A stretch of DNA of 26,811 nt from Phoronis ovalis (GCA_028565635.1 JAOXYB010047835.1:1-26811); one strand, 5' to 3'; positions 10,201 through 20,401 are shown, counted from the stretch's first letter. Notes: generated by a model not told the origin, from the sequence alone. Made by a program: numbers and translations.

Positions 10201-11150
10201 AATGAACTTTCATCATACTTTTGATCTGTGGATGGAAATCATAATATTATGTGAATTTAAAAGATGTAAATTAGAAAGCTATTTGACTTGCAAGTAAGAG
10301 TTAGTTTGACTGTGTTTAATTGGCCATTGGTGCTGAAATAAAGGTTTCATTTGATCAACATTCATAAAAAACATAAAAAAATAATTTAATGTAAAATTTA
10401 ATCCGATTCAAAACTGAATCTTACTTCACCCGAAAGATTATTCTGAAACATGGAAGTCGTTGTCTGTGACCTCAAAAGAAAGATATCTTAACATAAAAGT
10501 AAGATTCAATTTTGGAGCAAATTTGTGTTTGATTTATTATCTTGCAAAATCAGTTAACATTCATTCAAATGAATAAATAATTTTCAATTTAAGGTGAGAC
10601 TTGTATGGCCTATTGTTTACACCATCTGTTCAGTGTTCCTGGTCATTGTTCCTCTGTATGCCAGTCCAGTGGAAACTGGTCTAGGTTGCCTTATCATTGC
10701 CACTGGGATCCCTGTTTACTTCATATTTGTGGCATGGAAGAAGAAGCCTAAATCTTTCCAGACTAGAATGGGTAAGTGTATGCTAGTTTTGCCATTTATA
10801 GTTATTTATACTTACAATCATAAAGAAATCTGGACCTTTCTAGTCAAGGCACAGGACATCACAGTTTTCTACTTCATTCATAAAAGTATGCATCCACACA
10901 ATATAGCAAAACTTTTATCCATAAGTTTGCAAATATGTCTTTGTATTTATAACTGCATTTTATAAGCAGAATGTGACTGACACTAAATGCAATATAATAT
11001 ACAATACAACACAACACAGCACAAGGGAATGTAATAGTTAATGATGATTTAAAATGTGTGTTTACCCTTCTTGCAGATGCCTTCACACGATTTGTGCAGA
11101 AAGCGTTACTGGTCGTGCATGAAGAAAAGGATGATGAAAAGACCTTATAA
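969..11150 (+). CDS. LAT / y+LAT-type amino acid transporter light chain (SLC7 family), 5'-partial, 8 exons
   Basis: Spliced gene: exons 969-1286, 5172-5297, 7466-7565, 7825-7993, 8582-8782, 9688-9837, 10594-10771 and 11077-11150. All seven introns are GT-AG and phases match, giving 437 residues without gaps against the LAT family as I know it. Light chains of this family are plasma-membrane amino acid exchangers that pair with the SLC3A2/4F2hc glycoprotein. Diagnostic stretches are [10 protein letters not shown] in TM2, FPDC (the cysteine at 1238-1240 aligns with the one that forms the disulfide to the heavy chain), TRVQD-like [21 protein letters not shown] in TM6, FGSVNG with [11 protein letters not shown], and RPIK before TM11. 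About 50-60 N-terminal residues, including the TM1 substrate motif, must lie in an exon left of the window. LAT1/LAT2 versus y+LAT cannot be settled: IKKSGA resembles y+LAT, while later exons look more LAT1/2-like. Confidence 0.95.
1897..2426 (+). mobile_element. Helentron-like non-autonomous element (HINE type), most complete copy
   Basis: The left end is TTAGGGTTGCTACT (1897-1910). AGGGTTGCT (1899-1907) recurs inverted as AGCAACCCT (2395-2403), a pair of subterminal inverted repeats. A pyrimidine microsatellite-like tract follows the left end (about 1944-1972). The core is two tandem units of about 235 bp marked by TATCTCGAAG at 1988 and 2223. The right end has a perfect 6-bp stem GCCTTT/AAAGGC (2404-2419), then TAT, CTAG (2423-2426) and T. 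This architecture is that described for Helentron-associated non-autonomous elements. No Rep/helicase coding is present. The orientation given follows the 3' hairpin. Confidence 0.55.
2530..2740 (-). repeat. Possible tRNA-derived SINE fossil
   Basis: On the - strand, CAGCCTGTAGAGCAC (2713-2699) resembles a tRNA A box / D arm, and GGTTCGATT (2639-2631) resembles a B box. They are about 75-80 nt apart, longer than in most tRNAs, with an AT insertion between. No acceptor stem can be folded, so this is not a functional tRNA. A degenerate SINE head is the best reading; chance similarity cannot be excluded. Confidence 0.3.
5172..5297 (+). CDS. SLC7 transporter exon B (TM4 end and TM5)
   Basis: Acceptor ctgttttacag ends at 5171; donor GTAAGA starts at 5298. 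Read in the frame set by exon A, it gives [19 protein letters not shown] and then [20 protein letters not shown]. This matches the LAT segment with the TFIN helix, the RVQD loop and the AK-LAL helix. The exon enters and leaves in phase 1. Confidence 0.93.
5298..7465 (+). other. Intron between exons B and C (2,168 bp)
   Basis: AT-rich intron bounded by GTAAGA and tttgtctag. I see no exon-like frame, structured RNA or recognisable mobile element in it by eye. Confidence 0.8.
7466..7565 (+). CDS. SLC7 transporter exon C (extracellular loop and first half of TM6)
   Basis: Acceptor gtctag before 7466; donor GTAAGA at 7566. It completes Gly and reads [12 protein letters not shown], matching the ENF-NPFE loop of LAT proteins, then [14 protein letters not shown]. 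The final Trp codon is split TG|G. This is the start of TM6, which is broken around the substrate site in the family; the Phe of FAYNG aligns with the gating Phe252 of human LAT1. Confidence 0.92.
7825..7993 (+). CDS. SLC7 transporter exon D (second half of TM6, TM7)
   Basis: Acceptor acttgcag before 7825; donor GTATTT at 7994. It completes the split Trp and reads [18 protein letters not shown], the most conserved cytoplasmic junction of the family. TM7 ([14 protein letters not shown]) follows, and the exon ends in [13 protein letters not shown], phase 0. The donor lacks the usual AAG after GT, but the protein joins exon E without a gap, which supports it. Confidence 0.92.
8582..8782 (+). CDS. 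SLC7 transporter exon E (TM8 and following loop)
   Basis: Acceptor ccatttcag before 8582; donor GTAAGT at 8783. Phase 0 on both sides, 67 codons. It encodes [18 protein letters not shown], then [20 protein letters not shown] and [15 protein letters not shown]. The FGSVNG and SSR-FFVGARE motifs are hallmarks of the LAT clade. It ends PLPAVLFT. Confidence 0.94.
9688..9837 (+). CDS. SLC7 transporter exon F (TM9 and TM10)
   Basis: Acceptor ctatttag before 9688; donor GTAGAA at 9838. Phase 0 on both sides, 50 codons. It encodes [20 protein letters not shown], a second helix [19 protein letters not shown], and the RPDAPRPIK loop that precedes TM11 throughout the family. Confidence 0.93.
9838..10593 (+). 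other. Intron between exons F and G with candidate short insertion
   Basis: 756-bp AT-rich intron. Inside it, a 13-bp sequence TAATCTTTCTGTA occurs at 9959-9971 and again at 10159-10171, exactly 200 bp apart. The 187 bp between them contain two imperfect copies of an acaagaatacaa...aaaaaacattt segment. This could be a small retroposed insertion with target-site duplication. No coding potential is seen. Confidence 0.6.
10594..10771 (+). CDS. SLC7 transporter exon G (TM11 and TM12)
   Basis: Acceptor caatttaag before 10594; donor GTAAGT at 10772. It reads [40 protein letters not shown] and [15 protein letters not shown], the last two helices and the GVPVYF / KPK signature of LAT proteins. It ends phase 1 (G|AT). 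The reading frame continues past the donor into intron sequence, so the longer open frame there should not be used. Confidence 0.93.
11077..11150 (+). CDS. SLC7 transporter exon H (C-terminal tail and stop)
   Basis: Acceptor ccttcttgcag before 11077. It completes Asp and adds 23 residues, [20 protein letters not shown] plus KTL, then TAA at 11148-11150. A short amphipathic stretch followed by a charged tail is normal for the cytosolic C-terminus of SLC7 light chains, which is poorly conserved. This assignment therefore rests on splice phase and length more than on similarity. Confidence 0.85.
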
Positions 11151-13168
11151 AAGGAGCTGAAGAAACCTGGAGAATAATGATCCGTTTGTCATTTTCTTAT
11201 ACAATTATATGTCCCTATTGGGATTACTTTGTAAAAAAAACACCACAATGTGGTAAAATGACACCTGTGCGTCCCCTTGTAGACCGCTACTAGTACACTG
11301 TATATAGGAACAGGGTATTTAACATGAAAAAATGAAAGCTACTTTAAAATGAAATAATAAAATTAGAAGCATAATAAAAGTGTGTTGCCTATTTAGAAAT
11401 AGGTGTATTTATATATAATTGTAAAATGTTAAGTTGTGTCTGATTGGAGGCTTTTATGAAGATGTTGCATACATTGCATGAAGTTGACCAATTGTATATT
11501 TGTACCAATCATGTATGGGTCTTAAAACAGGCAATAATTTTATTTATTTCCTATTAAGCAAATTTAAATGTATAATTTGGAAACAGCCTTTGCAATTGTT
11601 TGACCTTAATCCAAATTAGTATTTTTGTGAAAAAAAAACCCAAAAAACTCAAAAGCATGTAAAATATGTAGATGTCTTTAATCTGGCCCCTGTATTTTTA
11701 TGTCATAAAAGTATTTAATACAGCAGCAGGGACTAGATGACTGACTTTTCACAGTAGTAACCAGATATTTATTTAAACAGTTTATTAATTATATCATTAT
11801 TCTGAACCTCATTTAGTTCACTGACATCCTCTCTCAAACGATAGTTAAATCTTTTTAGTCAATGCTTTAGGTATATTTTAACATTTGATGAAAATGATAC
11901 CTCTGAATTTAACTAACCTGGCTTGATGTTTTGTATTACAAAGGGTGGGTAAAGAACTAGGAATTGGAAATGGTTCTGAGTTTGTCAGACATGGGATATT
12001 TTGTTATTTTGATTTCTCTTTGTAGCACATTATGGATCTCATTTCTTTGATGTTGTTGTGGGTGTGATGTAGTTTGATGTTTGTGTTATTAATTAAAGGT
12101 TGATACAAGCAATGGATGAATAATACTTTGTTAACCTTAAAGGGTGATAGTGAGATTAGCTCCCAAGTAATTATTGAAAACCTGTTTGTTTTACATATGT
12201 TAGTGTCTTTTCATGACAACTATGATAATATCAAGGGTGCCACCATTGCAGTCCAGGATGAGCTGAAGTTTATGAATGCCAGAATGAATTGGCAAAATTT
12301 GACCATGTATTAAACTTGGTCAAATCTTGTTGTATGCCACTGTAGGTTTTGCTTCAGCTCATTTGGTACAACAGTATCATGCAATTTTACGCATATCTGA
12401 AACAAGTCTTGTAAATTAATGTTGCAGTGATATTAAAGTAGAATTTGTATAATTTTTTGCACTGTATTGTGTAATAACTAACTACTGTATCATTTGTCCA
12501 TTGTATCTGCTGTTTATTTACGTGTTCGACTGATTTTTTGACAAGTGATCATTGGAAATCAGATACAGATAAGCACTGGCTCTGATTACCAGTTTTAACT
12601 TGAGCTGTGATATGTCTTCTGTGGATGTACGTCATGCACTCTTTGTCTTTAGCCAGTTCATAAAACTTTACCTCAGGTATTCGCTAGGTATTCGAATCTT
12701 GCTGTAGCAGTCGGGTAGCAATATCAGTTACCACCCATCTGATTGCAGTGACTTATAGGAATTCCTTTTCAGATTCCTAAAATCAAGAGATGGTTTCCTG
12801 AGGCACTCACTAAATGACAAGATAACTGTGTGACCACAAAGTGGAATTTAGTGATTATTTCGGGGAATGCACAACTGCTTTTTAAAATGAATTGTAATAG
12901 TAGTTGGTGATGGCCATTGTATAAGGATACTTTATAACAGGTGGCTGCTTGATCTTTTCTTTCGATTACTAAGTGGTGTTGGTGTATATTGTGAATAGAG
13001 TATCATGTTTTAAACTAAGTAATGTTGTTGGTAATGGCATTTATTTAGAATTAAAAATATATTTGCTGTTGTATTGAAGAGCACATTAACAATGCACCTA
13101 TTTTAATGAATTGGAAATGAACCAGATGCTATGTTACAACAGTACCTATACCTATATTGTAAAATAAA
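11151..13168 (+). other. Probable 3' UTR of the SLC7 gene
   Basis: No other exon is visible. The stretch is T-rich and CpG-poor, like the introns before it. Candidate poly(A) signals end at 11361, 11378 and 13168. The CpG-poor texture continues to about 13.3 kb, which favours the distal site, at least for some transcripts. The extent is inference; the proximal sites could define a much shorter UTR. Confidence 0.5.
11356..11378 (+). terminator. Proximal polyadenylation signals
   Basis: Two AATAAA hexamers at 11356-11361 and 11373-11378, followed at once by a GU-rich stretch (agtgtgttg). They sit about 205 bp after the stop codon. Confidence 0.5.
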
Positions 13169-13223
13169 GTATGAGCTGAGGCATTTTCATAACTGTATAA
13201 TTTAACTTTTATTGTGTTGGGGG
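13163..13223 (+). terminator. Distal polyadenylation signal with GU-rich element
   Basis: AATAAA at 13163-13168, followed about 40 bp later by ttttattgtgttggggg at 13207-13223, a plausible downstream U/GU-rich element. The position nearly coincides with the rise in CpG frequency. Confidence 0.45.
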
Positions 13224-13299
13224 ATGTTCATGCATTTACATATACACATGCCAAAATGAAATACTTGATCAAATTTTCATTACTATAAAATTTCTGTTT

Positions 13300-16200
13300 T
13301 GCATGACCGAGCAGCTACAGTTACCATGGCTTTGAATAACATAGAAATTATATGTTGCCACTAACTTTTTTGACAATTGAATCACTTGCTCGGTAAAAAT
13401 GTTTGCATTCTAAAAACACATATTTTTGGCGAAAAGCTTTGCATTAGACTGGCTGCTGCTAATGAAACTGATTTGTTCCGTATTACAAGTAGTAGTTCAG
13501 TAACATTTTCGGACGAGTGCTTTTGCCAAAAATTGTTAACGTCTATTTCGGCAATAAATCACCTCCGTTGGTTGTACGAATATCCCAATAATTCGATCGC
13601 CTAAATGTTTTGCAACAGCATGGCGAACGAATCAAAACAGTTCATTTATAAAAGCATAAGATCTCGTTTTTAATTGTCAAGTGACTTTGAAAGCTTTGAT
13701 TTTTTTTGCTTTTAACTTGTAAAACGCACACTAGGTGGCATTAGTCGTCGACAGCTTTTACGGTGGATATAAGCCTGTGGGTGTAATCATGATTTGAGCA
13801 CGATTAGCATTTTACTGTAGAAATGTTTTTTTAAATATGAAACACTTTTTATTTATGTGTATAACACACACTGTGTAAAAACAAAGTTGGTACTTTCTAA
13901 TATAAATTCATATTAAAGATGCAAGATTCATATTAAAGATTCATAAATTACATTAATTATTAGTACGTGTACAGACACAATGGTACAGAATACCGATGAT
14001 CAAGTGGGGGAAAATGGCATAAGGTCACAATTGATGTAACCGCAGTGGTTGCGCAAAGGCTGGCCTGAAAGTAGTGCCAAAACCTTAAATTTATGATTTT
14101 TCTTTTTCCTCCTTGGCACTGAGTTTTTTGTTTGAAAATCGCTGTACACGAGATTGAAACTAATATTAGCATTTTAAAGTAAAATAAGCCAAAATTTGAA
14201 AGGATTATTTGAGCTATGGCAAAGCTATGAGTTTTGTCAGTTGTGAGGTTGCATTTTTCCGGGGGTAGTCTACATAGTGGAATAGCAATATTGTTTGCTG
14301 TCATGCCTGCAAGAAAAATTAACTAGTAGCATACATAATAATCTTCAGTTCTTAACAGGTAATTTTCTTCGCCCAATATTTTGGAATTTTTTATAATGAT
14401 TTAAGTTACATGAAATTACTATAGAAGTGGATGGGAAAATCAATTGTGTCCTTGTACCACATGGACTAGGTTTGATGGGGAAATTCTCCAGATACCATGT
14501 TCGTCTTTGCCGAAAGTGGCAGAAGAGGAAACATACATATATGATCACAAAAGACGAAGTGCCAGAGCCACAAAACAAAATCGAAAATGGTTCTTTATTC
14601 TTTAAAGTTGTGTTTTAAAAGATTAGAAGTAGTGTTTTTATGATTTCATTAGCTAGCTATCTATAAAGCACTGATTATTGTTTTACAACATTAAAGTTCG
14701 CTCCTCAGTGCTACTTTGACCTTCTGTGATCAAAGCTAGTATCATGTTTGTGAGTTTGACGCCGTATGTGATGCAAAATAGCACACCCTTGTGGCTAACC
14801 TAATTCTGGTGCCAAAAATATCGTCTCAAAATAAACTGCAACATTTATCACCTTTCAACAAAATACAAGTATCGTTGGATAGTCTTGATATATCTGTTTA
14901 AATATAGATGTCTCGGTATTTTGTTGAAACAACAATCTCAGTAATCATCTTAATTACGGTCTAATCACAAGTAATTATATTTAACAATAATAAGAAAACA
15001 AAAATATTTTTAAAAACAATCGGAAAGAAACACGTATATAGTCATTATAGTGGTTGGTTTGTACAAACTGTAAGTAAAAACTATTGTTCTCGTTATATTA
15101 ACATGTTAGAACGTATCATTAGAGCATACAAAAAATTGAAAGTGTTAGTGACCGTATTACACCCTTAATTTATGAAACGGATGCTTTTCGTCAACCATAA
15201 GCAAATTGCCGTTCCATACAGTAACATGAAATAGATTTTATAGATTTTATTATGAACTCAACTTGAACGCTGTTTAAATTATTTTTCCTCGACACCTGCT
15301 ACACAGATTACACGATAGGCTTCATAACGCTAATTAAATGTTTCCATAATAAAATCAGACTGTATTAGTTGCAAGCACAGCAACCCATAGGCCATAGATA
15401 CCTATCAGTGTATACTGCAAAACAGAAGTCACGCTTGAAATTAGCCCGACCAAATTAGTTTACAATTAAACGTAAGTGCCAAGAACAGATTATACGGCTA
15501 TTTTAGGCTGCTCCGTTTTGACAAGTGATTAAATTTGTCTGACATCTATAAATTGAGATTATATATTAATACCGTACATGCCAAGATAGATACACTTTCT
15601 TCTAGTGTTAATAATAAGATAATATTCCCATGGGTATAATGATTATTTGGTATTTATACAAGCAATACAATTGTATTTATTGTTTCGCTTTAAAGATTTA
15701 ATTTTTGTATAGAATAGCTATAGCCTACATATTTTATAAATTTTAATGTTTAAATTATTTTTCATATTATGTCTTTTTCCTCTTCTGCACACTTGATTTA
15801 CCGTTATTCCTCCTTTCCCCACATTTTTTTAATTAGAAATTACTTTTTTACAGCGGCGTATTTTGTGATCTGCAATGCAATGTAAATATCTGCATTACAT
15901 ATTCGTATCATATGAGCAATTTAAAATAAATAATATATAAACTGTAATTGCTTCGCATGGTTTAATGACATTGCATGATGGTTGATGGGCATCTGTGATT
16001 AAAAGCGACAACAGCGTTTTACAGCAGGTCATATTTAATTTCAATATAAAATAAGTAAACACAGTGCTTATGAATAAAGACATTATGAGTCTTACGATGA
16101 TGTGAATGACAGAAGTTCAGCTACGTATACGCAAGAGGAGCGCAATTTTGGAGGTTGCGTTTATGCACTAGTACTCGGCTGCCCGCATTCGCCGGATCTT

Positions 16201-16844
16201 TTTTCACTAATATATAAGCTTACCCTGATTTGTGAACATAAACAAACACGATCAAAGAAAGCATGTGAATAACAGAACGTAATCTAAATGTCACCGGGAA
16301 TTATTTGCATTACCGTTTAATTAAGAGAAACTACTAACATAAAAAAGGGTAGGCGAACTTTAGTTAACGTGTCTGCAGCATATGATACCGAAATATCAAA
16401 ACTAAACATTTTCTATAAGTACATCCGCAGTATTATCTTCTTTTATTTGGTACAACTACGCATATGACACAAATCATTAAAACTATTCATTTATTTCTTT
16501 TAGTCTGGTTTAGAATAGCACATAAAAAATTGTGTTATGGGCCTTGTTTTGTAGAAGTTTCAAAAATTCTGATGTGTTAGGAACACGTTTTCCGTTGATT
16601 TTTTACAAAATTAAATATTGACATTAGGATGTTGTTACAACATGACTATCTATTTTGCCGTGTTGTTTTATAAGCACATATATTTATAACTATCCAAATA
16701 AATTGTATCTCGAGGTAAAATTATCTATCGACGCAGTAGTAAATATATAAAGAAAACTGATGAAAAGTAACAGAAATCAGTCTCAAGGGTTACCTTTCGT
16801 CATGTTTCGTGTTCGTGCTGTGATGTCAAGAAAATGTCAAGTAA
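13300..16844. other. Intergenic stretch without recognisable gene
   Basis: Several open frames of 60-114 codons exist on both strands (for example 13377-13604 and 13960-14304) but none has a family motif, splice support or codon pattern that persuades me. A 20-bp unit with attcatattaaagat is duplicated at 13906-13940. CpG is clearly more frequent here than in the SLC7 gene. Confidence 0.7.
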
Positions 16845-17110
16845 TTAGGATTGCTACTTATTGGCAGTACGACTATTTAGGTATGCTATCTTTCTTTCTT
16901 TAATTTCTTTCTTTCTTTCTTCCACTTTTCGACAAGCTGTATCTCGAAGGCGATTAGATGCGTTGTGACACCACGGGATGGGCCATTGTTTGTTGTCCTT
17001 TTACTTCTTGGCATTTTTTCGATTACACACATCGTATTTCATAAATAGGTGCCCCTTATGACATTCCAAAGAAAGAACTGACCTTGAGGTCCAAAGGTCA
17101 ACATCTCAAA
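16845..17110 (+). mobile_element. Helentron-like repeat fragment, second copy (5' part)
   Basis: It begins TTAGGATTGCTACTTA (16845-16860), like the copy at 1897. A (CTTT)n tract (16889-16923) follows, then a match to the core (TATCTCGAAG at 16940-16949, ggccattg at about 16981) and TGACCTTGA at 17079. No 3' hairpin is recognisable, so the copy appears truncated. Confidence 0.5.
16889..16923 (+). repeat. (CTTT)n microsatellite inside the repeat copy
   Basis: Interrupted CTTT repeat in the place where the copy at 1897 has its own pyrimidine tract, so it is probably a component of the element and not an independent microsatellite. Confidence 0.75.
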
Positions 17111-17349
17111 ATTGCATGAAACTTTAAAAAATGTAATTCTCTTCTCATTTAGAGATCATTGAGATGTCACTAATCATTTTGGGGTTAAAAGGAACAAATT
17201 ACTTATGTTTTTTCTTAGATTATTATGATTATTTTTATGCCTCACTTATTTGCTTGTCATTTTATCTTTTTTAAGTTAATTGATTTATAATTAGAAATAC
17301 CGTTATAGGCAGCAGACTTTGTTCGTTTCCTTCTGTGTATCTTTACTGC

Positions 17350-17663
17350 TAACATTTTTGCTTGTGGTATCTCTACCATGAAGATTTTTACCATTTGGTA
17401 TCGCTACTAACAGCATTTTTGAGTTCGAATTAGGTATCGCTACTGAAAGGGTCTGGGAGGTCCAGCTGGACCTCCGTTTAAATACAAGTCAAATCCCCAC
17501 TTTTCCTTCTTACAATTTTCAGCATACTGTATCTCAACGTCAGTAATACAGGTAGAGAAAGGTGTGTGTACATAGTATCTCTTGGGGGACTATTTATAGA
17601 GGTCACCCAAATGTTTTAACTGTTAATAACAGTAATCCTTGCCATTGCTAAAAAGCTATCTAC
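17350..17663 (+). mobile_element. Helentron-like repeat fragment, third copy, with reiterated 5' motif
   Basis: Three reiterations of GGTATC-CTAC lie at about 17367, 17398 and 17433; the last is TTAGGTATCGCTACT (17430-17444). A pyrimidine tract and attttcagcat-ctgtatctcaa (about 17515-17537) match the core start of the other copies. The right end GCCATTGCTAAAAAGC then TATCTAC (17641-17663) is a decayed version of the hairpin plus CTAG terminus. The copy is internally deleted to about 230 bp. Confidence 0.45.
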
Positions 17664-19010
17664 TAGTAGTTGAAAACATACTAGTGTATGTCGGAAAACA
17701 TACATATATAGAGCTTCTATTTTTGTTTACTATGAAGGTTTCTTTGTATTTGTCTAATAAACAACAGATATATATGCGTACATATTTAATTATAATTTTT
17801 ACAAAACAACTTTTTACATTATTATCTTAACATCATATGGCACTGCATCATTAAATATTCTTTTGAATTGGCAGCTCAAAATGCATTGGCTCTATGATTT
17901 AATTAGCATTAAAACACTTCAGAATAAAAATAATAATGCTATATGCATATCGATTTTCAAGGAACAGTAACTTACACTTTTGGTACCAGTACTAATTCCC
18001 TCACAAACAGGATATATAATAAAATACAATGTGTAACCGAATTAGAGCTTCTCTGAATAGCCTGTTCCATTGTCAATGACGTGCCTCTACTTTAAAACAA
18101 TACACCTCTTTGAACATGGCGCATTTGTTAAATAGTACACAGTAAAATGCATAGAGTAAAACATGCAAATTCTGTTTGTATACTAAGCCCTACAATTGTG
18201 GAATCAACAAAAAGTATTAAAAGCGTTTTAATCTTATTCCCAGAGACCTCTATTCGGATAAATGCGGTTGTCTAAATAAACTAGAAAACAGTCAGCAGTA
18301 CGATTCCAGTAATGTCCACAGATATTGCAGGCCTTATACATATTTATCAGTAACTATTTTTAATTTGTGTATTATTCCGGCCAAAACGTATACAGTACAT
18401 GATAAGTCATCCATACAGTGCGCGAGTCATTCACACGGATGCCATGAACAGGTGGACGGTTTTTGTGGAGATGAACAGGTGAACGATTTCTGTGGAGATG
18501 ACTGGATTCATAAACAATATTGAGCATGCATTTCGACCAGTGCATGTTTTCTGTTCACAGTGCCAGTTACTGCTATGGTATCAAGTATTATTGCAATGCA
18601 CCTGTGCTTCTGTTTTACGGACTATTAATTACTGAATATTTCGTCGCTAACAATGTTGCCATAGAATACAAACATTATTATGAACCATCTAGCTAGTTCG
18701 TATCGTGTTTAAGTAGGGTGATATGTCGTAGTGTTCTCCAAAAAAACTTATATGCATATTCTAGACCAATGACAACTTTATAAAAAATCCAAACATGTAT
18801 TTATAACATTGTAATTAATCAGTTGATTTGAGTACTGGGCTACAGGTAAATACCCTGAATATGTATATATTTCTGGAGACCACTGTGTTGTCATTTAACT
18901 GACGAGTCCATAGTTTCAGTACACATTCAGATTTAGAGTTAGACGTTACAGAACAAGCTCAGTTGTTACTTGGTGATGACTTGGGGTACTTTGGTCACAA
19001 GACGGATACC
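17664..19010. other. Intergenic / possible 3' UTR of the receptor gene
   Basis: No coding sequence recognised. It includes a 27-bp tandem duplication (18446-18499). The part next to 19046 is likely 3' UTR of the - strand receptor, but I find no convincing AATAAA on the - strand, so its length is unknown. Confidence 0.5.
18446..18499. repeat. 27-bp tandem duplication
   Basis: Two adjacent 27-bp units beginning gaacaggtg and ending gtggagat (18446-18472 and 18473-18499), differing at three positions by eye. Confidence 0.85.
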
Positions 19011-19036
19011 ACGACCTCTGGGTACGACCTCTGGGT
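19011..19036. repeat. 13-bp tandem duplication next to the receptor stop codon
   Basis: ACGACCTCTGGGT is perfectly repeated at 19011-19023 and 19024-19036, ten bases beyond the receptor stop codon, so within its 3' UTR. Confidence 0.85.
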
Positions 19037-19045
19037 ATGGGATTG

Positions 19046-20401
19046 TCACGGGACAGATAATCGGTGCATTGCTGAAGTACTCGCACTTCTGCTCGTTTTC
19101 CTTCGTACCATGTTAAAATTTATAGATGAACCATTTGACGTATATGCTGGGCTGCTGTGTAAAGAATTTGCACAACATTTCTGTACATGTAACAATTTCT
19201 TAAAAGCGTTCCTAAATTCACGATTGAAATACGCATAAATGACTGGATTAATGGAAGAATTAAAATATCCAATCCAAAATAAAACTGTAACTAGTTCCGG
19301 TGGCGCGTCGCATGTCCCATCACATATGACATTAGTTATTGTGTACCATAAGAAAAATGGTAACCATGATAGTAAAAAAGCACCCATGATAATTCCTAAA
19401 GTTTTGGCAGCTTTATGTTCCCGTTTCATCTTCCTTCTAGAATTATGGCTTTCGCTGTGTTTATATCCACCATGTTTTTGTGCCGTATAACCATTTTGAG
19501 TTACCGAACTCGATCTCCTACTGGAGTCGGAAGAATTATTATTATCACCGTCCTGACAGCCATTAGCATTTCCATTGGCCAAAGTAGCTGATACGTCGCT
19601 ATTACTGTCATGATCAATACTTGGATGTTTGTGTAAAGAGGTAATAGTTCCTTGAGCATGAATTCGTTTTTCCTGTTTTCTTGCTTCTTTGAATATTTTT
19701 AAATATGCAATTACCATTATAATACTAGGAATCCAAAATGAAACAGTACTACTTATGGCGGCGTATACCCGAGTTACATGGAAATCACAAATCTCCGCAT
19801 TTGCTAATACTATCGAGTATTTTTCTTCAGGTGTATATAAATGAGTGTGAATCGGAATGTAAGATATGAGGAACGATATAACCCATGTTGCGGTTAACAT
19901 TATAGCTACTCGTGCTTTTGTCATAGTCGAATCGTAATGTAATGGGTGGATAATTGCAATATAGCGGTCCATAGAAATGCAGCACAAATGCAATAAAGAT
20001 GCAGTGCTAAATAGAACATCGTTGGCATTGAAAATATCACAGACTAATGTCGAGTTTGATGCATCAAAAATCCATTTATCAAGTATCACCCCACTGGCAC
20101 TAAACGGCATCACTAATGCAGCTACTAATAAATCAGCGAAAGCTAATGACACGATAAAATAGTTTGTCAGAACTCGCAGCCGATGGAATTTATATACAGA
20201 AGCTATGACAAGACTGTTACCAATAATAGCACCGAAAACTATAATAGCAGTAGCGATCCCTATGAACACTTTTCCTGCTGTGTATACTCCGTCGCCTTCA
20301 TCATCATTAACATTGTCACTAGGTACTCCAGTGATGTTATAAATTGGGAGTTGCTCCGGATTATCTAAATCCACTTTAAAAGTCGACTTTGCATCCATCA
20401 T
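19046..20401 (-). CDS. Beta-type octopamine receptor-like amine GPCR (single coding exon)
   Basis: 451 residues, seven helices at roughly 44-70, 80-103, 118-152, 164-186, 211-236, 329-357 and 368-391, followed by helix 8. Class A marks: GNS in TM1, D90 (2.50), C121 and C205 (TM3-ECL2 disulfide), DRY at 145-147, W346-P348 in TM6, NPVIY at 385-389. Amine-binding marks: D128 (3.32) and S217, S218, S221 (5.42, 5.43, 5.46), with F349, F350 and Y353 in TM6. FSTASLLHLCCIS, MKREHKAAKTLGIIMG and WLPFFLWYT are typical of invertebrate beta-octopamine receptors, which usually raise cAMP through Gs. N22 and N116 are glycosylation sequons; RRSS (295-298) and RRKT (433-436) suit PKA; C409-C410 may be palmitoylated. 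Position 6.47 is Ser instead of the usual Cys. Met1 is preceded by an in-frame stop (20467-20465). Another Gs-coupled amine receptor (D1, 5-HT4-like) is less likely. Confidence 0.9.
   Translation of the reverse strand: MMDAKSTFKVDLDNPEQLPIYNITGVPSDNVNDDEGDGVYTAGKVFIGIATAIIVFGAIIGNSLVIASVYKFHRLRVLTNYFIVSLAFADLLVAALVMPFSASGVILDKWIFDASNSTLVCDIFNANDVLFSTASLLHLCCISMDRYIAIIHPLHYDSTMTKARVAIMLTATWVISFLISYIPIHTHLYTPEEKYSIVLANAEICDFHVTRVYAAISSTVSFWIPSIIMVIAYLKIFKEARKQEKRIHAQGTITSLHKHPSIDHDSNSDVSATLANGNANGCQDGDNNNSSDSSRRSSSVTQNGYTAQKHGGYKHSESHNSRRKMKREHKAAKTLGIIMGAFLLSWLPFFLWYTITNVICDGTCDAPPELVTVLFWIGYFNSSINPVIYAYFNREFRNAFKKLLHVQKCCANSLHSSPAYTSNGSSINFNMVRRKTSRSASTSAMHRLSVP

Noticed and set aside
14345-14618. 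Overlapping open frames on both strands
   Set aside because: Neither shows a recognisable domain, plausible splice junctions or a composition different from the AT-rich background.
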